Below, piece after piece: positions 13,735 through 26,279 of a stretch of 64,000 nt of DNA; position 1 is the stretch's first letter; every line of letters starts with the position of its first letter. Source of the stretch: Acanthacorydalis orientalis (taxonomy: Eukaryota; Arthropoda; Insecta; Megaloptera; Corydalidae); contig CM068323.1 in the NCBI GenBank assembly GCA_034766995.1, forward strand, positions 22,418,846-22,482,845. The letters run 5' to 3'. The notes under the pieces were generated by a model that had not been told where the DNA came from, made no database searches, and saw only the letters and a program-made list of their open reading frames with translations. The position numbers and the translations under genes are program-made.

Positions 13735-14260
13735 TCCACTTTTCCGGCCATCGTGTAGACCGTACTAAACGCTTTTTGCACGACGAACACGGCTACTTTG
13801 ATTCTTGTCTATCGTCTTTAATAAAATCCCGCGTGGCATTTCCACTGTAGTGGACATTTATTCGAATTTAATTCCCATCCAAACACAGCAGACACGCGTG
13901 TACACACACCCACATTTACACACATTTTACTTCGTACATTTTCACAACACACGACCGCAACAGTCGTGTCACATTCATAGAAGCGCCAACCCAACCACCG
14001 TGCACATATGCGATACAAACACGGGCTCGTGGACAAACTGGATGGTCAACGAACCAGAAATGTTATTACTAAGCCGACTGGAAGATTGATCTGGGTCGTC
14101 AGATCGCATTCAAGAAATAAATGATACATACATGTGTACACGTAAGGCGAGGGTGCGTGCTCTGTAATGTAAACTTAATCGCTTGATAATAATCTTCGAT
14201 TGGTGATACAGACATATTCGTAACTATACGACCGCAGATCGCTCGAAAACATATTTACAT
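13735..14260. other. GC-rich, CpG-containing island
   Basis: Overlapping frames on both strands (13805-14089 plus, 13818-14036 minus) cover the same bases, show no domain and look like by-products of low stop density. A CA-rich stretch lies at 13898-13960. No TATA box or start site could be fixed. Confidence 0.45.
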
Positions 14261-14322
14261 TATGTGATTGATTAACTGACTGATTGATTTATATTTCTTA
14301 TAGAAAAAGTAGATGCTTCTAC

Positions 14323-14324
<2 letters not shown>

Positions 14325-14379
<55 letters not shown>
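14325..14379. repeat. (TA)n, 55 bp
   Basis: Lies 140 bp before the first of the two MITE copies. Confidence 0.98.
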
Positions 14380-14381
<2 letters not shown>

Positions 14382-14517
14382 AAAACCCCATTTGTGTTTT
14401 ATGAAATCGAATATATATTCACAAGTTAATTAATACATTAAAGAATTTCATAATATTCTGAAAATATCTTGTAGGAACTTGAAATTAATTCAATTATTAA
14501 AATTGTATATATAGAGC

Positions 14518-14719
14518 GATTCAACTTAGGCTTCCACACGAGAATATTTTTTAAAAAACGCAAAAATTAAAAAAAAAACATGTTATCCAACTTTCAGTAT
14601 TCTAATTCAATTGTATTTTAGTATTAAATTGAACTAAAATACTAAATAGAAAATAACATGACTTTTCATAACCCCTGCGCCCCCCTTTAATACTTCCATG
14701 TGGAAGCCTAAGATGAATC
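14518..14719. mobile_element. MITE copy 1 of a pair, about 202 bp
   Basis: The ends form an inverted repeat of about 31 bp: GATTCAACTTAGGCTTCCAC on the left and, reverse-complemented, GATTCATCTTAGGCTTCCAC on the right. The interior holds a small hairpin built on TTTTAGTATT and AATACTAAAT, and a GC-rich CCTGCGCCCCCC tract near 14673-14685. It is followed by (TATC)n and a 60-bp (TA)n run. Insertion in TA-rich DNA is compatible with a TA-targeting (Tc1/mariner-type) family, but that assignment is inference. No coding capacity. Confidence 0.75.
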
Positions 14720-14728
14720 ATCTATCTA

Positions 14729-14790
<62 letters not shown>
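14719..14790. repeat. (TATC)n-(TA)n between the MITE copies
   Basis: About three TATC units, then 60 bp of TA, then GTGAGAGAAAGAGA before the second copy. Confidence 0.98.
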
Positions 14791-14794
<4 letters not shown>

Positions 14795-14804
14795 GAGAAA
14801 GAGA

Positions 14805-15001
14805 GATTCAACTTAGACTTCCACACGAAAGTATTAAAAAAACGCAAAAATTTTAAAAACATGTCATCCCTCTCATTCAGTATCTTAGTTCAATTGTATT
14901 TTAGTATTGAATTGAATAAAATACTAAATAAAAAATAACATTACTTTCTTAACTCCTGCGCCCCCTTCTAATACTTCTATGTGGAAGATTAAATTGAATT
15001 A
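14805..15001. mobile_element. MITE copy 2 of a pair, about 197 bp
   Basis: This is a diverged copy of the element at 14518-14719, in the same orientation 287 bp away. It has the same end sequence (GATTCAACTTAGACTTCCAC), the same internal TTTTAGTATT hairpin and the CCTGCGCCCCC tract, with scattered substitutions and small indels along the whole length. It lies between two (TA)n arrays. It may be a separate insertion or a tandem duplication of element plus array. Confidence 0.75.
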
Positions 15002-15002
15002 T

Positions 15003-15004
<2 letters not shown>

Positions 15005-15059
<55 letters not shown>
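15005..15059. repeat. (TA)n, 55 bp
   Basis: Directly follows MITE copy 2. Confidence 0.98.
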
Positions 15060-15064
<5 letters not shown>

Positions 15065-16189
15065 CATAATGTATTTATATAAGTACACCGTATTGATTTT
15101 CGAGTAAAAAATAAAAAAATATAAAATTTTATTAATTCAGAATTTAACCACTGAAATCCACCGAAATATTTAATTGTTTACAACTTTTATATTAATATTT
15201 TAATAATAATATATCGTACAATGTTTATTTTTATAATATTTTATATAAAATCTAGTATACATTTAAATACTTTTTTGTATAGGAGAATGAAGTAGTGGAG
15301 CCACATCAATCATACTGACAGATTGATTATTAATTATTTGAACAAGATCTACTTTCAAAAGCGTATTGAACTTGTTCTCTATTAAAATTTTATACAGCTC
15401 TTGTAACAAACAGTCTGAAAACGTATAATTATAGTTACTTTGTAATTTGAATCTAATTGGAAATTATCTCTTTTTATAATATCTTTAAGATTATCAAAGA
15501 GCATATATAATTAATCAAGTCTTAATCAAATTTCAAATTTGTTTGTTATGTGTAATAACAATTTCACGAATTATCAATATTTGAAATATACAAATGATGA
15601 TTTCATATGTGTTTATATTGAAAAAGGTTTAAAAGTATAAAAAAAAACATTCTAGTAACAATTAAATCGTTTCTTAATAATTTTTGATTTAAAAATATTT
15701 TCATTCGAACACTTTTTGAAATTTAAGTTCTTTGTTCTTCATAAAAATATTGAACTTAAATATTCTCACATTCCATTCATCAATATTTGTATTCATAATA
15801 TTTTATATATTTAATTCTTTGTTTTCAAATTACTCATATTTCTGTTAAAAACATTCTATAAATACTAGTATGTAAATTAAGTTAAATATTATTTGTCAGT
15901 ATTTATAATCCATATGAAATATATATTTATAATATCTTTTTTTGTATAATGTTTGTTTTAATTATTCTTGAAACATTCCTGAACTTATAAAGAAATAAAT
16001 GTTAATGCTTACAATAAAATATCTTGTGTGTTTATAAATTTCATGCTTTGGAATTCTCTCAGTTGTACTGGAATTTTCAATTATACGTACTGTTTCAAAC
16101 ATGTATTTATCAAATATGTTACCTTCAATATTTAATTCGAGAAAAATATGTTATTTTTATAAAATATTCAAATTGGAACATATTTTTCT

Positions 16190-16192
<3 letters not shown>
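15060..16192. other. AT-rich non-coding stretch
   Basis: No frame, repeat or signal recognised. Confidence 0.6.

Positions 16193-16240
<48 letters not shown>
16193..16240. repeat. (TA)n, 48 bp
   Basis: Pure run followed by GCGAAAGAGAGA. Confidence 0.98.
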
Positions 16241-16241
<1 letters not shown>

Positions 16242-17080
16242 CGAAAGAGAGATACAATTTTGATGTGCTTTTTGTAACAAAATGTATATTTAACAATGAA
16301 GAATGCACAGGAAAACGGGTGTAATGAATATTTCCAAAAAAAAAACACATCCACGCAACACAGAATAAAAATAAAGCGTTTAATAGAACAATAAAACGTG
16401 GTTATATAAAAACCAAACATTAATAACTAATAAAAGAGAATCCAGACGAGAATTTATGGTGAATTCGTTTTTCACACACAAGTGTAAAATTCGGTGAAGC
16501 TGATAGTAGGTATATTTAATTTAAATTTTGGAACACCACAATTATTTGAATTATTAACGACGCGTAATTACAAAAATAATTTTATACATATTGTTTTAGA
16601 TTTATATATCATATACATACATTAAATTTATACATATATATATATATATATTAAATATAACGTTATTAAACAATATATTTTGTTGTTTTATAACAATTAA
16701 TTTAAACTACATTTAAACACCAAATTGTATTCTTTTTTATTTTATAAAATATAACATTAACTTCATTTCCATTCAGTACTTTTAATTAAAAAAAAACATG
16801 AATATGTATTTGAAAATCTAACAATAAACAGAAATGTTAATTACAATCAAACAAGCTACATACTACTAATTATTTTCCTCAATTTGAATAATACGATATC
16901 TTCATCTACTCATGAGTCTCTCAAGTATAAATAGTAAAAAAATAAGTACTAGACAATAATATTGCTAGTTAATGTATGATGCTAGTGCAACCCTTAGAAT
17001 AAGAGAAAATTAAGCTTAATAATGAGGTTCATAACGATGCAATTATAGTCATTTATATTCCTTGTTGTATTTGTGTACAT

Positions 17081-17087
<7 letters not shown>

Positions 17088-17146
<59 letters not shown>

Positions 17147-17183
17147 ACGAGATATTAAAATTTGTAGATTTTCCAGTAATGAA

Positions 17184-17214
<31 letters not shown>
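17088..17214. repeat. Two (TA)n runs
   Basis: 17088-17140 and 17187-17214, separated by 46 bp of ordinary sequence. Confidence 0.97.
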
Positions 17215-17217
<3 letters not shown>

Positions 17218-19432
17218 TTTAATTGTGACATATGAATACTACTAATTAAATTCGTAATCCGGATTCATATAAAGCCATAGATGCGGGAATTTCTTCTTTA
17301 CATATAATTTATTCTGTTTGGATGTGTACGTAAGCGTATAAATGAATAATAATACTTCTTTCTGAGCATAAACAAAACCCTTAGTAATATGATTTTTAAA
17401 CTCTTATTAAATATTTTATTTTACCCCAGATTCATTCACTGAAAGGTAATCAGCATTATTTACAGGAAGCACAATTAAAAATAAATTCAAATTGCTATTG
17501 AAACATTTTTTATTCTTCGATTAATTTCCATTATTAAAAAAATATATTAGTTAGAATGTAAACTGAATTTAAATAAAGATGAAAATCCCTTTTACTTAAA
17601 AGTTAATGCTCAGAATACTTTTTTGTATAAACTAATTAGTAGACGATTATTTTTTTAAAAATAAAACTGATTATTTTTTAAATACTTTAACTAGAAATTG
17701 CGATAAAATTTATTTTCAGAGGAAATTCATTATTCAATAATAATGTATTTGTTTAGACATTGAAATATTTAGTTCAGAAGAAACCATATAGTTTCCTCTT
17801 TGCATACTTTATTAATATATATATATATATATGAATATTGATTGTTATGCGATAAATGGAACGGGTTTTTAATTTAAAGAAAGAAATTTATATTTAAAGG
17901 AATGAAGATTCCTATACATTTTTATTTATTTGTGAATAATTTCAAAGATGATATTTTTAAAATATTCGTTCATGCTAAGAATATTCAGTTCTTTTATAAA
18001 ATATATAACATCAAGTTTGATTCGAATTTTTAACTCTCAGTTTCTTAACTTGTTTTTATGATTATATTTTAGACACCTTTTATGTTTCATCAGTTCTCAC
18101 TAATTATTTTATTTCGATTTAAATACTTTCCTTGTGTATAAATACAGACATTAAAATCTAAAATATTCTATACACTCAAAATGTACTTTTAAAAAATGCG
18201 TCGTCCAATTAGTGCTTTTTTTCAAGAATAATTACAATAATGATTATTCATACCTTTTAACAAAGTGTTAATATCAAACGTTTTCTTTTAATTTCGAAAA
18301 TATTATTTTCTTATTTCAAAGAATTTAAATTTGAATAAATTTGAATATTTCCCAACATATATTTTATAATAGTACCTCTTTTATTACAACTTGTTTATTT
18401 AAATAAGTTTGAAGACTTTGCGTGTACTCTAAGTATTATAAACTCTCAATCTATTGTAATTACTGTATATGTAATACATATTTTTTAATAACAAGCGATC
18501 CTTAGAAAAAAAAGCAACATCACTTTTCATCATACTCAGTTAACAATCTTCAATTACATGCTAATTAGAACATGTTTAAAGATATTTATCAAATATTTAA
18601 TTATTCAAATTTATGGAATACATCAACGAAATATTATTATTTTTCATTTACGAAAAATTATAAATACAATTTCTTTTTTTAAATCTTCTTTCTGTAATAC
18701 ACTATAAAAAATCTCCCTCTATGAATAACTGGTCATATTTTCATAATTATTATCTTGTGTATTAAAAGAACACATCTTTTTGGAGTTATCTATATTTTTT
18801 TTCTGTACAAGCGTAGATATATATATATATATATATAGTTATATTCGAAACAAGCTATATATATGTACCTTTTAAACTTCCTAATGTAATAACCATGATA
18901 ATACGGTGTACGGTACGTTTTTAATTATTAAAGCATCATTCCTGTGCAGTTACCTAATTTCGAAAATGATGTGAAACTTTTAAGATTGAGTTGCTAATTG
19001 AGATTAAAAATTTAATGTTGTTTGCGTATTTCTTCCTTTTTTATTTCACAGGAGTAACATTTAAAACATGTTATATCCATTCTACAGACCATGTAAAATA
19101 TTAGAGTAATGGTGATTAAACTTGTACTTTTTTGTATGTTGAAATGTTATTTGGCAAGTATTATATTGCGTTCAATGATTCGGCTTGTTAGTTTTTATAT
19201 ATTTAGTCGTTGTTAAGATTAAATGTTTTTTTTAACTTTTTTTTATAATGAAATAATTGTATTTTAATTATTAGTTTTTATACTATATACGTTTCCATAA
19301 TGGGTATTTATTAGTTCATTCATTTATTTTATATTTATGTTATTTACTTAACTATTTTTGATAAAATACACTTTTAAAACTGTTTCTAAATATGTTTATT
19401 TACGTTAAAATTATGATGCTGTACTTTTCATT

Positions 19433-19439
<7 letters not shown>
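17215..19439. other. AT-rich non-coding stretch
   Basis: Two short TA runs (17816-17832, 18817-18836); otherwise no recognisable feature. Confidence 0.6.

Positions 19440-19507
<68 letters not shown>
19440..19507. repeat. (TA)n, 68 bp
   Basis: Pure run. Confidence 0.98.
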
Positions 19508-19509
<2 letters not shown>

Positions 19510-19773
19510 CAGTGAATGAAACTGCAATGATAATTGTTGAAAGAAAAAAACGATAAATATTTGATTTTCCATAATAGCATTTCACTAATTCCGATTAAAT
19601 TTTCACGTGAGATAAACTTCAAACAACAATTTCAAAACTGCACACAAAACAAACATACCTGCATATTTGTACAATGTTTACTAAATTGTCAAATTGATTC
19701 GAATTTTGAAAATGTTTAACCGATATTTCAATATTGTTTTAATATTGTCCACTTTCCCCTCTCCTCGTTGCAG

Positions 19774-19877
19774 ACAACAATTTAGTACAATATTGGAAAA
19801 ATATTCCATTTAAGTGCGAAGTTCGAGAAAATCTATACGAGAATCATGAACTTAAAATAAAAAAATCGAAGAGATAG
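19774..19877 (+). CDS. Candidate terminal exon after a strong splice acceptor
   Basis: Position 19773 ends an excellent pyrimidine-rich acceptor (ACTTTCCCCTCTCCTCGTTGCAG, 19751-19773). The third frame of the following sequence is open for 33 codons, starting NNLVQYWKNIPFKCEVRENL and ending KIKKSKR before a TAG. The frame is also open upstream of the AG for about a dozen codons, so splicing is not required for it. I recognise no domain. No polyadenylation signal was established. It may be a chance frame. Confidence 0.3.
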
Positions 19878-20054
19878 AGTAGAGCCGCATACTGCAAATT
19901 CAGTTTTGAATTGCCTTCATAAACTTTCCATTATCGCTTGATTTCCAATCGATATTCTGCAAGTTTGCATATGTATAGGGTTCGTAGTTATTATCCTCAT
20001 TTTGTTAAACGGGTCGATATATTATATTATACATACACACTATGGCTTCCTATG

Positions 20055-20057
<3 letters not shown>

Positions 20058-20097
<40 letters not shown>
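20058..20097. repeat. (TA)n, 40 bp
   Basis: Pure run. Confidence 0.98.
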
Positions 20098-20666
20098 TTA
20101 AATTAGAATTTTAAACAAAATTTCACTGAGTGAAAAGCAAATATGATTCTATACTGAATTCTTTAAACTAAAAATATTTAATATGAAATTGTGTATAGAA
20201 ATACCGATTGAAAAACTAATTAATTAATTCAATTAACTTCATAAAAGCATCGAAATATTGTTATAAGCAACGCAATTAACGTTTCGTTTACATCCAACGA
20301 AATATTATCTTCAATTAAGGATAACTGACAAAATCGTAATTGCATTTTTAATACCCTTACTGTATGACACACTAATTACACTCGTGTCAAACGCACACAA
20401 GCACTGTTATATGTTCATTGTTTATTGTACGACTACAACTTTAAAATTTTGTATTGTGGTATCGCGCTTAGACATCTGTAAGGGTTTAATTAGGTTTTAT
20501 TTTAGATTTACTGAAAAGAACTTTAATTTTCTACATGGAACGTCTGTTGAATGTTCATAATTTAGGCTATGAATTTTGTAATCTAACACTGTTGTGAATC
20601 TGAATAGTATGTAATTAAGTTTTATCTTAACGAAATTAGTACAAGTTTAACCTCATGGAAACGGAT

Positions 20667-20670
<4 letters not shown>

Positions 20671-20722
<52 letters not shown>

Positions 20723-20723
20723 T

Positions 20724-20759
<36 letters not shown>
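20671..20759. repeat. (TA)n, 89 bp, interrupted
   Basis: Broken in the middle by GTATATATTTG. Confidence 0.97.
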
Positions 20760-20762
<3 letters not shown>

Positions 20763-20981
20763 TACTAAAATACATATAAGGAAGTAAACTAAGTTTTAAA
20801 TCTCCGATATGTTACATTTCTTTGAATTTAATGCAAAATGTACTTGAAGTATAAAAAGTAATCTAAATAAAAAAGGATCTAAATCATATAATCAAAATTG
20901 AATTCATTTAAGAAAAAAATAACGTATTAACTCTTTACTGTAAGTCCTTTTATATTTTGTTGAAAACTATTATGAGTTAAG

Positions 20982-20983
<2 letters not shown>

Positions 20984-21051
<68 letters not shown>
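20984..21051. repeat. (TA)n, 68 bp
   Basis: Pure run followed by GTATGTATA; a small run lies at 21139-21160. Confidence 0.98.
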
Positions 21052-21059
<8 letters not shown>

Positions 21060-21385
21060 AAAGAAAGAAGAAAATTAAAAGAATGTTATTATTTGAATGT
21101 AAATGAATATATTTAAAAATCATCTATTTTAAAAATTAAATATATATATATATATATAATTTTTAAAAAGATGTTGAACTATAAAAAATCTATTTATTTT
21201 ATTAATTACAATTGAAGATATCGATTAAAATATCTGAGAAAAACATACACTATTCGAAAACGGTCTCTAAAATAAACAATAGCAATAAATGTTTAAGGTC
21301 TTGCATATTCAGGAACTGCGAATGTAATGCTGTGTTTAATGTAGTTCAATTAATATGCACCTATTGTATGCCGTCCTTTCCGCAG

Positions 21386-21453
21386 AAACCTGTAATAAAT
21401 TTCATAGAAACAGATGTATTCAGTTCATTTATAATGGTTGCTCGTGCAAGATG
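21386..21453 (+). CDS. Candidate 68-nt internal exon
   Basis: It is preceded by a good acceptor (GTATGCCGTCCTTTCCGCAG) and followed by GTAATTG after AAGATG. The first frame is open and reads KPVINFIETDVFSSFIMVAR and then AR; the third frame is open too and continues through 21624. A second acceptor-like TTTTCAG lies about 35 bp downstream, followed by a GC-rich segment encoding RLTKALSPVTFAGFTG in the latter frame. No homology is recognised. The call rests on splice motifs and open frames only. Confidence 0.22.
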
Positions 21454-22177
21454 GTAATTGTAAAAATGTTAAATACGCATTTTCAGAGATTAACCAAAGC
21501 GTTATCTCCCGTCACGTTCGCCGGATTTACAGGAATCGCGGCCGCTGCACGTGAAATGTATTTTAAAAATATATATGAAATTAACTCCTGGAACATATTT
21601 TATTACTTATCATCATATCGTTAACCCGTCTCGTTTATAACGTCGTCCAATATCCTTAAACGAACATTCCTATCATTTTCCCTGATATATCATTTTCACA
21701 ACACCCACTGTCTCGTTATTTCTTTTGCCGACATACCCACTCGTGAAAATTATGGCGATTTTTCTTGTCAGATATACAGTGCAAAGTGGTTCTGGAATAT
21801 TAGTTTGGATCGTGTCATGCGGATATGTTGTCAGAAGTATATTACCTTCTTCGCATTCTAAAGTATTCGGGTATTGTACAGTATTGCCATTTATGTATAT
21901 AACGAAATATATTATTGCGTTGTTTTTTAAAATGACTAGTATTTATTATAATCACACAAGTGTACCAGTATATGAACGTTGTAGTAAATAGTTTTCAGTT
22001 GAAATCCATGTCACATACAAAAACGTATCTAATGAACATTTATCATATCGTTTTTTTTTTACAAAAAAATAAGATTCTAATCTTGAAGAGATTTGAAATT
22101 TATCAAAAATTTATACAATAAAAATATTTCGTCTCTTAATCTTATTGAATAAACAGGAAGAATTTATTGCTCTAAAT

Positions 22178-22550
22178 CAGTGTTCTTCAAAATGTGTTCC
22201 ATGGAACCCTGCGATTTCGCCCAATCACTTCAGGGATTCCGCAAGTCAAAGTCAAAATTTAAAAGAATTTTCGAAGAAAAACCCGAAAAGCCAAAAATTC
22301 AAAATAGTTAATTTATAATAATATATTTTATTTCTACAAATACCTATTATTATGCAGCAAAACTGTATTTATGAGTACACATTAAGACCTCTCTTAATAA
22401 GATGTAAATAATAAACTTTGATCATATAAGATGGATGATTTTTAAAACTTGTGTGGTACGTATCTTGAGTTTTCTGGAGATGGTAGGGGTTCTACAAAAA
22501 AATCTATAACCTTAAGGGTTCCGTGAGTCGGCAAAGTTTAAAAACCATTG
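22178..22550. mobile_element. hAT-like MITE, 373 bp
   Basis: The left end starts CAGTGTTCTTCAAAATGTG. The reverse complement of the right end starts CAATGGTTTTTAAACTTTG, matching at 14 of 19 positions. Both subterminal regions carry GGAACCC (near 22203 and, on the other strand, near 22520), as in known hAT termini of the CAGTGGTTCTCAAA type. The flanks CTCTAAAT (22170-22177) and CTGTAAAT (22551-22558) match at 7 of 8, which fits an 8-bp target duplication. The interior is AT-rich without a transposase frame, so this is a non-autonomous copy. Confidence 0.75.
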
Positions 22551-22558
22551 CTGTAAAT

Positions 22559-23597
22559 ATTAGTTCGAATACAATCATTCATACTATCATTTAAAATATT
22601 TGATAAAAAGAATATCTATATTTTTTAAACATTTCAATATTCAAATTCTAGAATAAGTTGTCCAATGACAAATTTTTTATATATTTTTTTGTAAATCTCA
22701 ACTTTAAATATCTGATAAAATGAAGATACTAAAAATTGAAATTCAACGTAATTTTTGTAATAAATTCTACAACGATTTATTTTAAAAAGATTTGAAGTAC
22801 GTCTTGATAAATTTATGAATCAAACTTACAACTATTTAGAACAATCTTTTTTCTTACCATAAATCAAATTTATATATTTTTCTGTAAAATGATTAATTCA
22901 ATATTTTAAGAAAAGTAACTCCAAGATATATATTCTATTAAAACATTTAGTTCTATATACAAAAAAAGTTCATATTAAAAAGACGTTTTTCTGTTGTTAC
23001 TATAAAGTTGAACTTTCATTTTCCAAGAAAGTTTTCCATTCATTCAATACACTATCGAAAAAGTAATATGTATTTTTAATAGATAAAAGTTTTTAAAAGT
23101 CTTTTTTATTATTCTATATATATATTTCTATATATTTCAAGTATTTTTATACACATGTATTATTTATTTCACATGATATTATCTGTACGTATTGAAATTT
23201 AATACACAGTAAACAGTAATTAATAGTAATTTAATTTTTAAACATTATACACAATACTTATTATTTAATTTTATTACAAAATACTTGTTAGGTTTCATTC
23301 AAAAGAGGAGTTATTTTTTAATGGAATATAAAATAAATACCTTAAGGAAAAAATCTTTTATATATTATTTATAAACAACGAATAATAAATATATTTCATT
23401 TTTGTCGGTCATAGTCTTGGTTTTCTTAAATAAAAATTATTTTTTATATCATTGTCTGAAATAATATTATACAGGATTCCTTACAAGAAAAGAAATTTAA
23501 AGAGACAGGGAAAGGTTTTCTGTATTCTCAAATAATTTTATAGTATTTTCATATAATGACTCTTCCTTTTAGTATTTGTACATTTAAATTTTTTTAA

Positions 23598-23635
<38 letters not shown>

Positions 23636-24822
23636 GGTCGATACCATATATAAAATACAAATACCAAAATGTTCTGAATTTATTTAAAGTCAATGAGACT
23701 CGACAGGTTACATATTAAGCTCAATTAATGAGGAAGAGGCGTCCGCTGTCGAAAGCAGATGTTGCGGTCAATGGTAATCAATTATAATCGAATATTGGGT
23801 TCAAATGACAGATTCTCATAAATCAATCGAATATTTCAGCTGGATTCTAAAACATAAAAATGAATAATTTTATTGACAGTAATACTTTTCAAACTACCAT
23901 AAAAATTATTAAAGTAAATAATATATTTTATAACTTTTATTATAATATTTTATACAAATACATTTTTTTTATAAAAAAGATTTTTTTTGCAACTTTACAA
24001 ATATTAGGAATGTTTTTATCTTTTAGATAAGCAAGCACTATTATAATTAATAAATGATTAAAATTAATGAATGTCTGATCGCTGTATTATATCAATGTAT
24101 GTTCAGTTAACCATATAAACATTCAATATATTTTAGAAAGAAAAAAAATATATAGAAATGTATATTTAGTTAAAATCAATTTATAATACTGAAACATTTT
24201 AATTTTAGATAACATTGTACAATTTCGATAAGTATTTTTTTTTTCACATTTAAAATTATTCAGTCTTTCCAACAATTTAAGTACACCTCTACACTAATCA
24301 TTCGTGGCAGTTCTCTGAATTCTCTATTCATTTATTAAATTCATGAACTTGAATAGTAGTAGCAACTGGGTAAAATCAATCTTTTCACCACAATAACTCA
24401 CTCCTCTGTCACATACTTTAACTAACTCAGTTCTGATTCCGTGAATCTTTTACCAGTAGAAGCATACATAACTAAGATTGTTGAGAATAAATTAATCTAG
24501 TACAATGATGTTTATTTTGTATTCGACAAAGTAAACAATAATGAAGTGTATCTAATTATTTTAGTACACCAACGCGCAATTATCAGTTTAACAATAGCTT
24601 GTTTATATCTATTTGAAATAAAATGTAGTAAAATATATTACATACACTTCTAGTATTATTAAAATTGTACAGATGATTTTTTTGTGAACAATTTCTAAAT
24701 ATATAAGTAAAAACGTAACATGTATCTATCTTTTATATTTTTTTCTTGTAAAATATATGTCGAGTTTTATGTTAAATGTAACACTTTCTTTCTAGAAATG
24801 TATTTTTATTCTTTTTGTTTAG

Positions 24823-24826
<4 letters not shown>
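22559..24826. other. AT-rich non-coding stretch
   Basis: It contains the TA run at 23604-23633 and a small GC-richer segment near 23735-23770 (GAAGAGGCGTCCGCTGTCG). No frame. Confidence 0.55.
23604..23633. repeat. (TA)n, 30 bp
   Basis: Pure run. Confidence 0.97.

Positions 24827-24868
<42 letters not shown>
24827..24868. repeat. (TA)n, 42 bp
   Basis: Pure run. Confidence 0.98.
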
Positions 24869-24877
<9 letters not shown>

Positions 24878-25009
24878 TAAGGAGAGATATTCACTGTATT
24901 AAACGAAACAAAGAAAGGATATAAAAAATGACATCGCTCTATAAAAAATGTCATATTTACTCCATTTCCATTGATATTGTGAGAGAAGACGTCGTGTGCA
25001 CGAACCGCC

Positions 25010-25560
25010 ACCCCATTGACACATTCCGTCAGTGATAAATTGCGGTCCTAAATCTTTGGAATTAATTATTCGCGCGACATAATAAATAAGGGGCCGTGTG
25101 TATCATGTGAATGTTGCTGATTTTTTTTTCGGTTTTGTTACTTGTCGACTCGATCAACTTTGACATCCGTGCCACTTCTTTGTGTTATATAACAACGGCG
25201 TGACATTCTTTTTTATGCGAACGTCGTATCGTTACGAGAGACAACGATGCATGTAACACGGGTCACGGGTTCGCGCCGTCTCTTTTTTTGACCGCGCCTA
25301 AGGTCAGGTTAATACGACGCGCGGAGGCGTGTCATGTGACGCGAGGGCATTATTTACTGTGGAATTGCTATAGGCGTTCAGTCGCCGGACAATGCGTACG
25401 TCAAAAAGACGAAAGTATATATATATATTTCTTATTCTTTTACATAAAGAAGTGTGTGGCTGTGTGCAAGGACCGCGTCGACTCAACATCGAATGCAGTC
25501 GATCGAACGGATTCGTTTTATCTTATTTGCTGACCGGATTTTGACCGGATGTTTGAACTT
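25010..25560. other. GC-rich, CpG-containing island, one of the strongest
   Basis: Dense CpG from 25190 to 25410 (for example GACCGCGCC, AATACGACGCGCGGAGGCG, GTGACGCGAGGGC). CAGTCGCCGGAC at 25379-25390 recurs at 26490-26501. An 81-codon plus frame at 25288-25533 lacks any known motif. A promoter or first exon would be plausible here. Confidence 0.5.
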
Positions 25561-26279
25561 TTTTCCTAGAGTGGATTTAGATTTCAGTCCACGTTTCGTG
25601 GAATCTAATTGAGTGTTTTGTTTTGTTTCCATTAGACGTCAATTTATTTCATTGAAAGATAGAATCATCACTCTTCGAGTTCTATTTGTATTTATAGTTT
25701 ACAAAACTTTAAAATTCTTCATTTGATTTCAAACATTGTTCTTTCGAAAATCAACCAAATATGTATTTGTATTCTGTATTCTCTTAACGCTTTGTATGCC
25801 ATTTTATGAAGTGAACAAGTATATTTCATATTTCAAATGATACAGAAATCAACTAATTGTTATTAACAGAAAAAAGTATATATGATGTTATCATTATAAA
25901 TAATTCGGTTGATGTATTAATAGCAAAGATTATACTTTATATTTTTCAATTAATTATTATTATTTATATGTTAAATTCGTATTATACGTTTTCATAGTAT
26001 TAAAAACCCCAAAATATATATCAATTCTTCAATAGCATGAATTTTATTATGGTTATTGTTAAATAACAATATCAACCAATATATGATTTTACTCTTTACA
26101 TTGTTTCACTTGAAATAAAAAAGAAATCATTTAAAAAACGAACAAGTTTAAGAAGAAAAAATAAATTACCCGTTAAAAATGCATATCACATTTACATTGC
26201 ATATAGTTTTTAGCTGAATAAAATGCTTATCACAATTTATGTATATTTTACTTTTACATTTTGAAACAGAGAATGTAAT
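25561..26279. other. AT-rich non-coding stretch
   Basis: Nothing recognisable between two GC-rich islands. Confidence 0.55.

Noticed and set aside
22862..22885. Minus-strand 24-nt exon between TTTTACAG and GTAAGAA
   Set aside because: The segment is almost pure A/T, and splice-like motifs of this sort are expected by chance in such DNA.
25255..25290. GGGTTCG motif resembling a tRNA T-arm
   Set aside because: No cloverleaf arms or A-box can be fitted around it.
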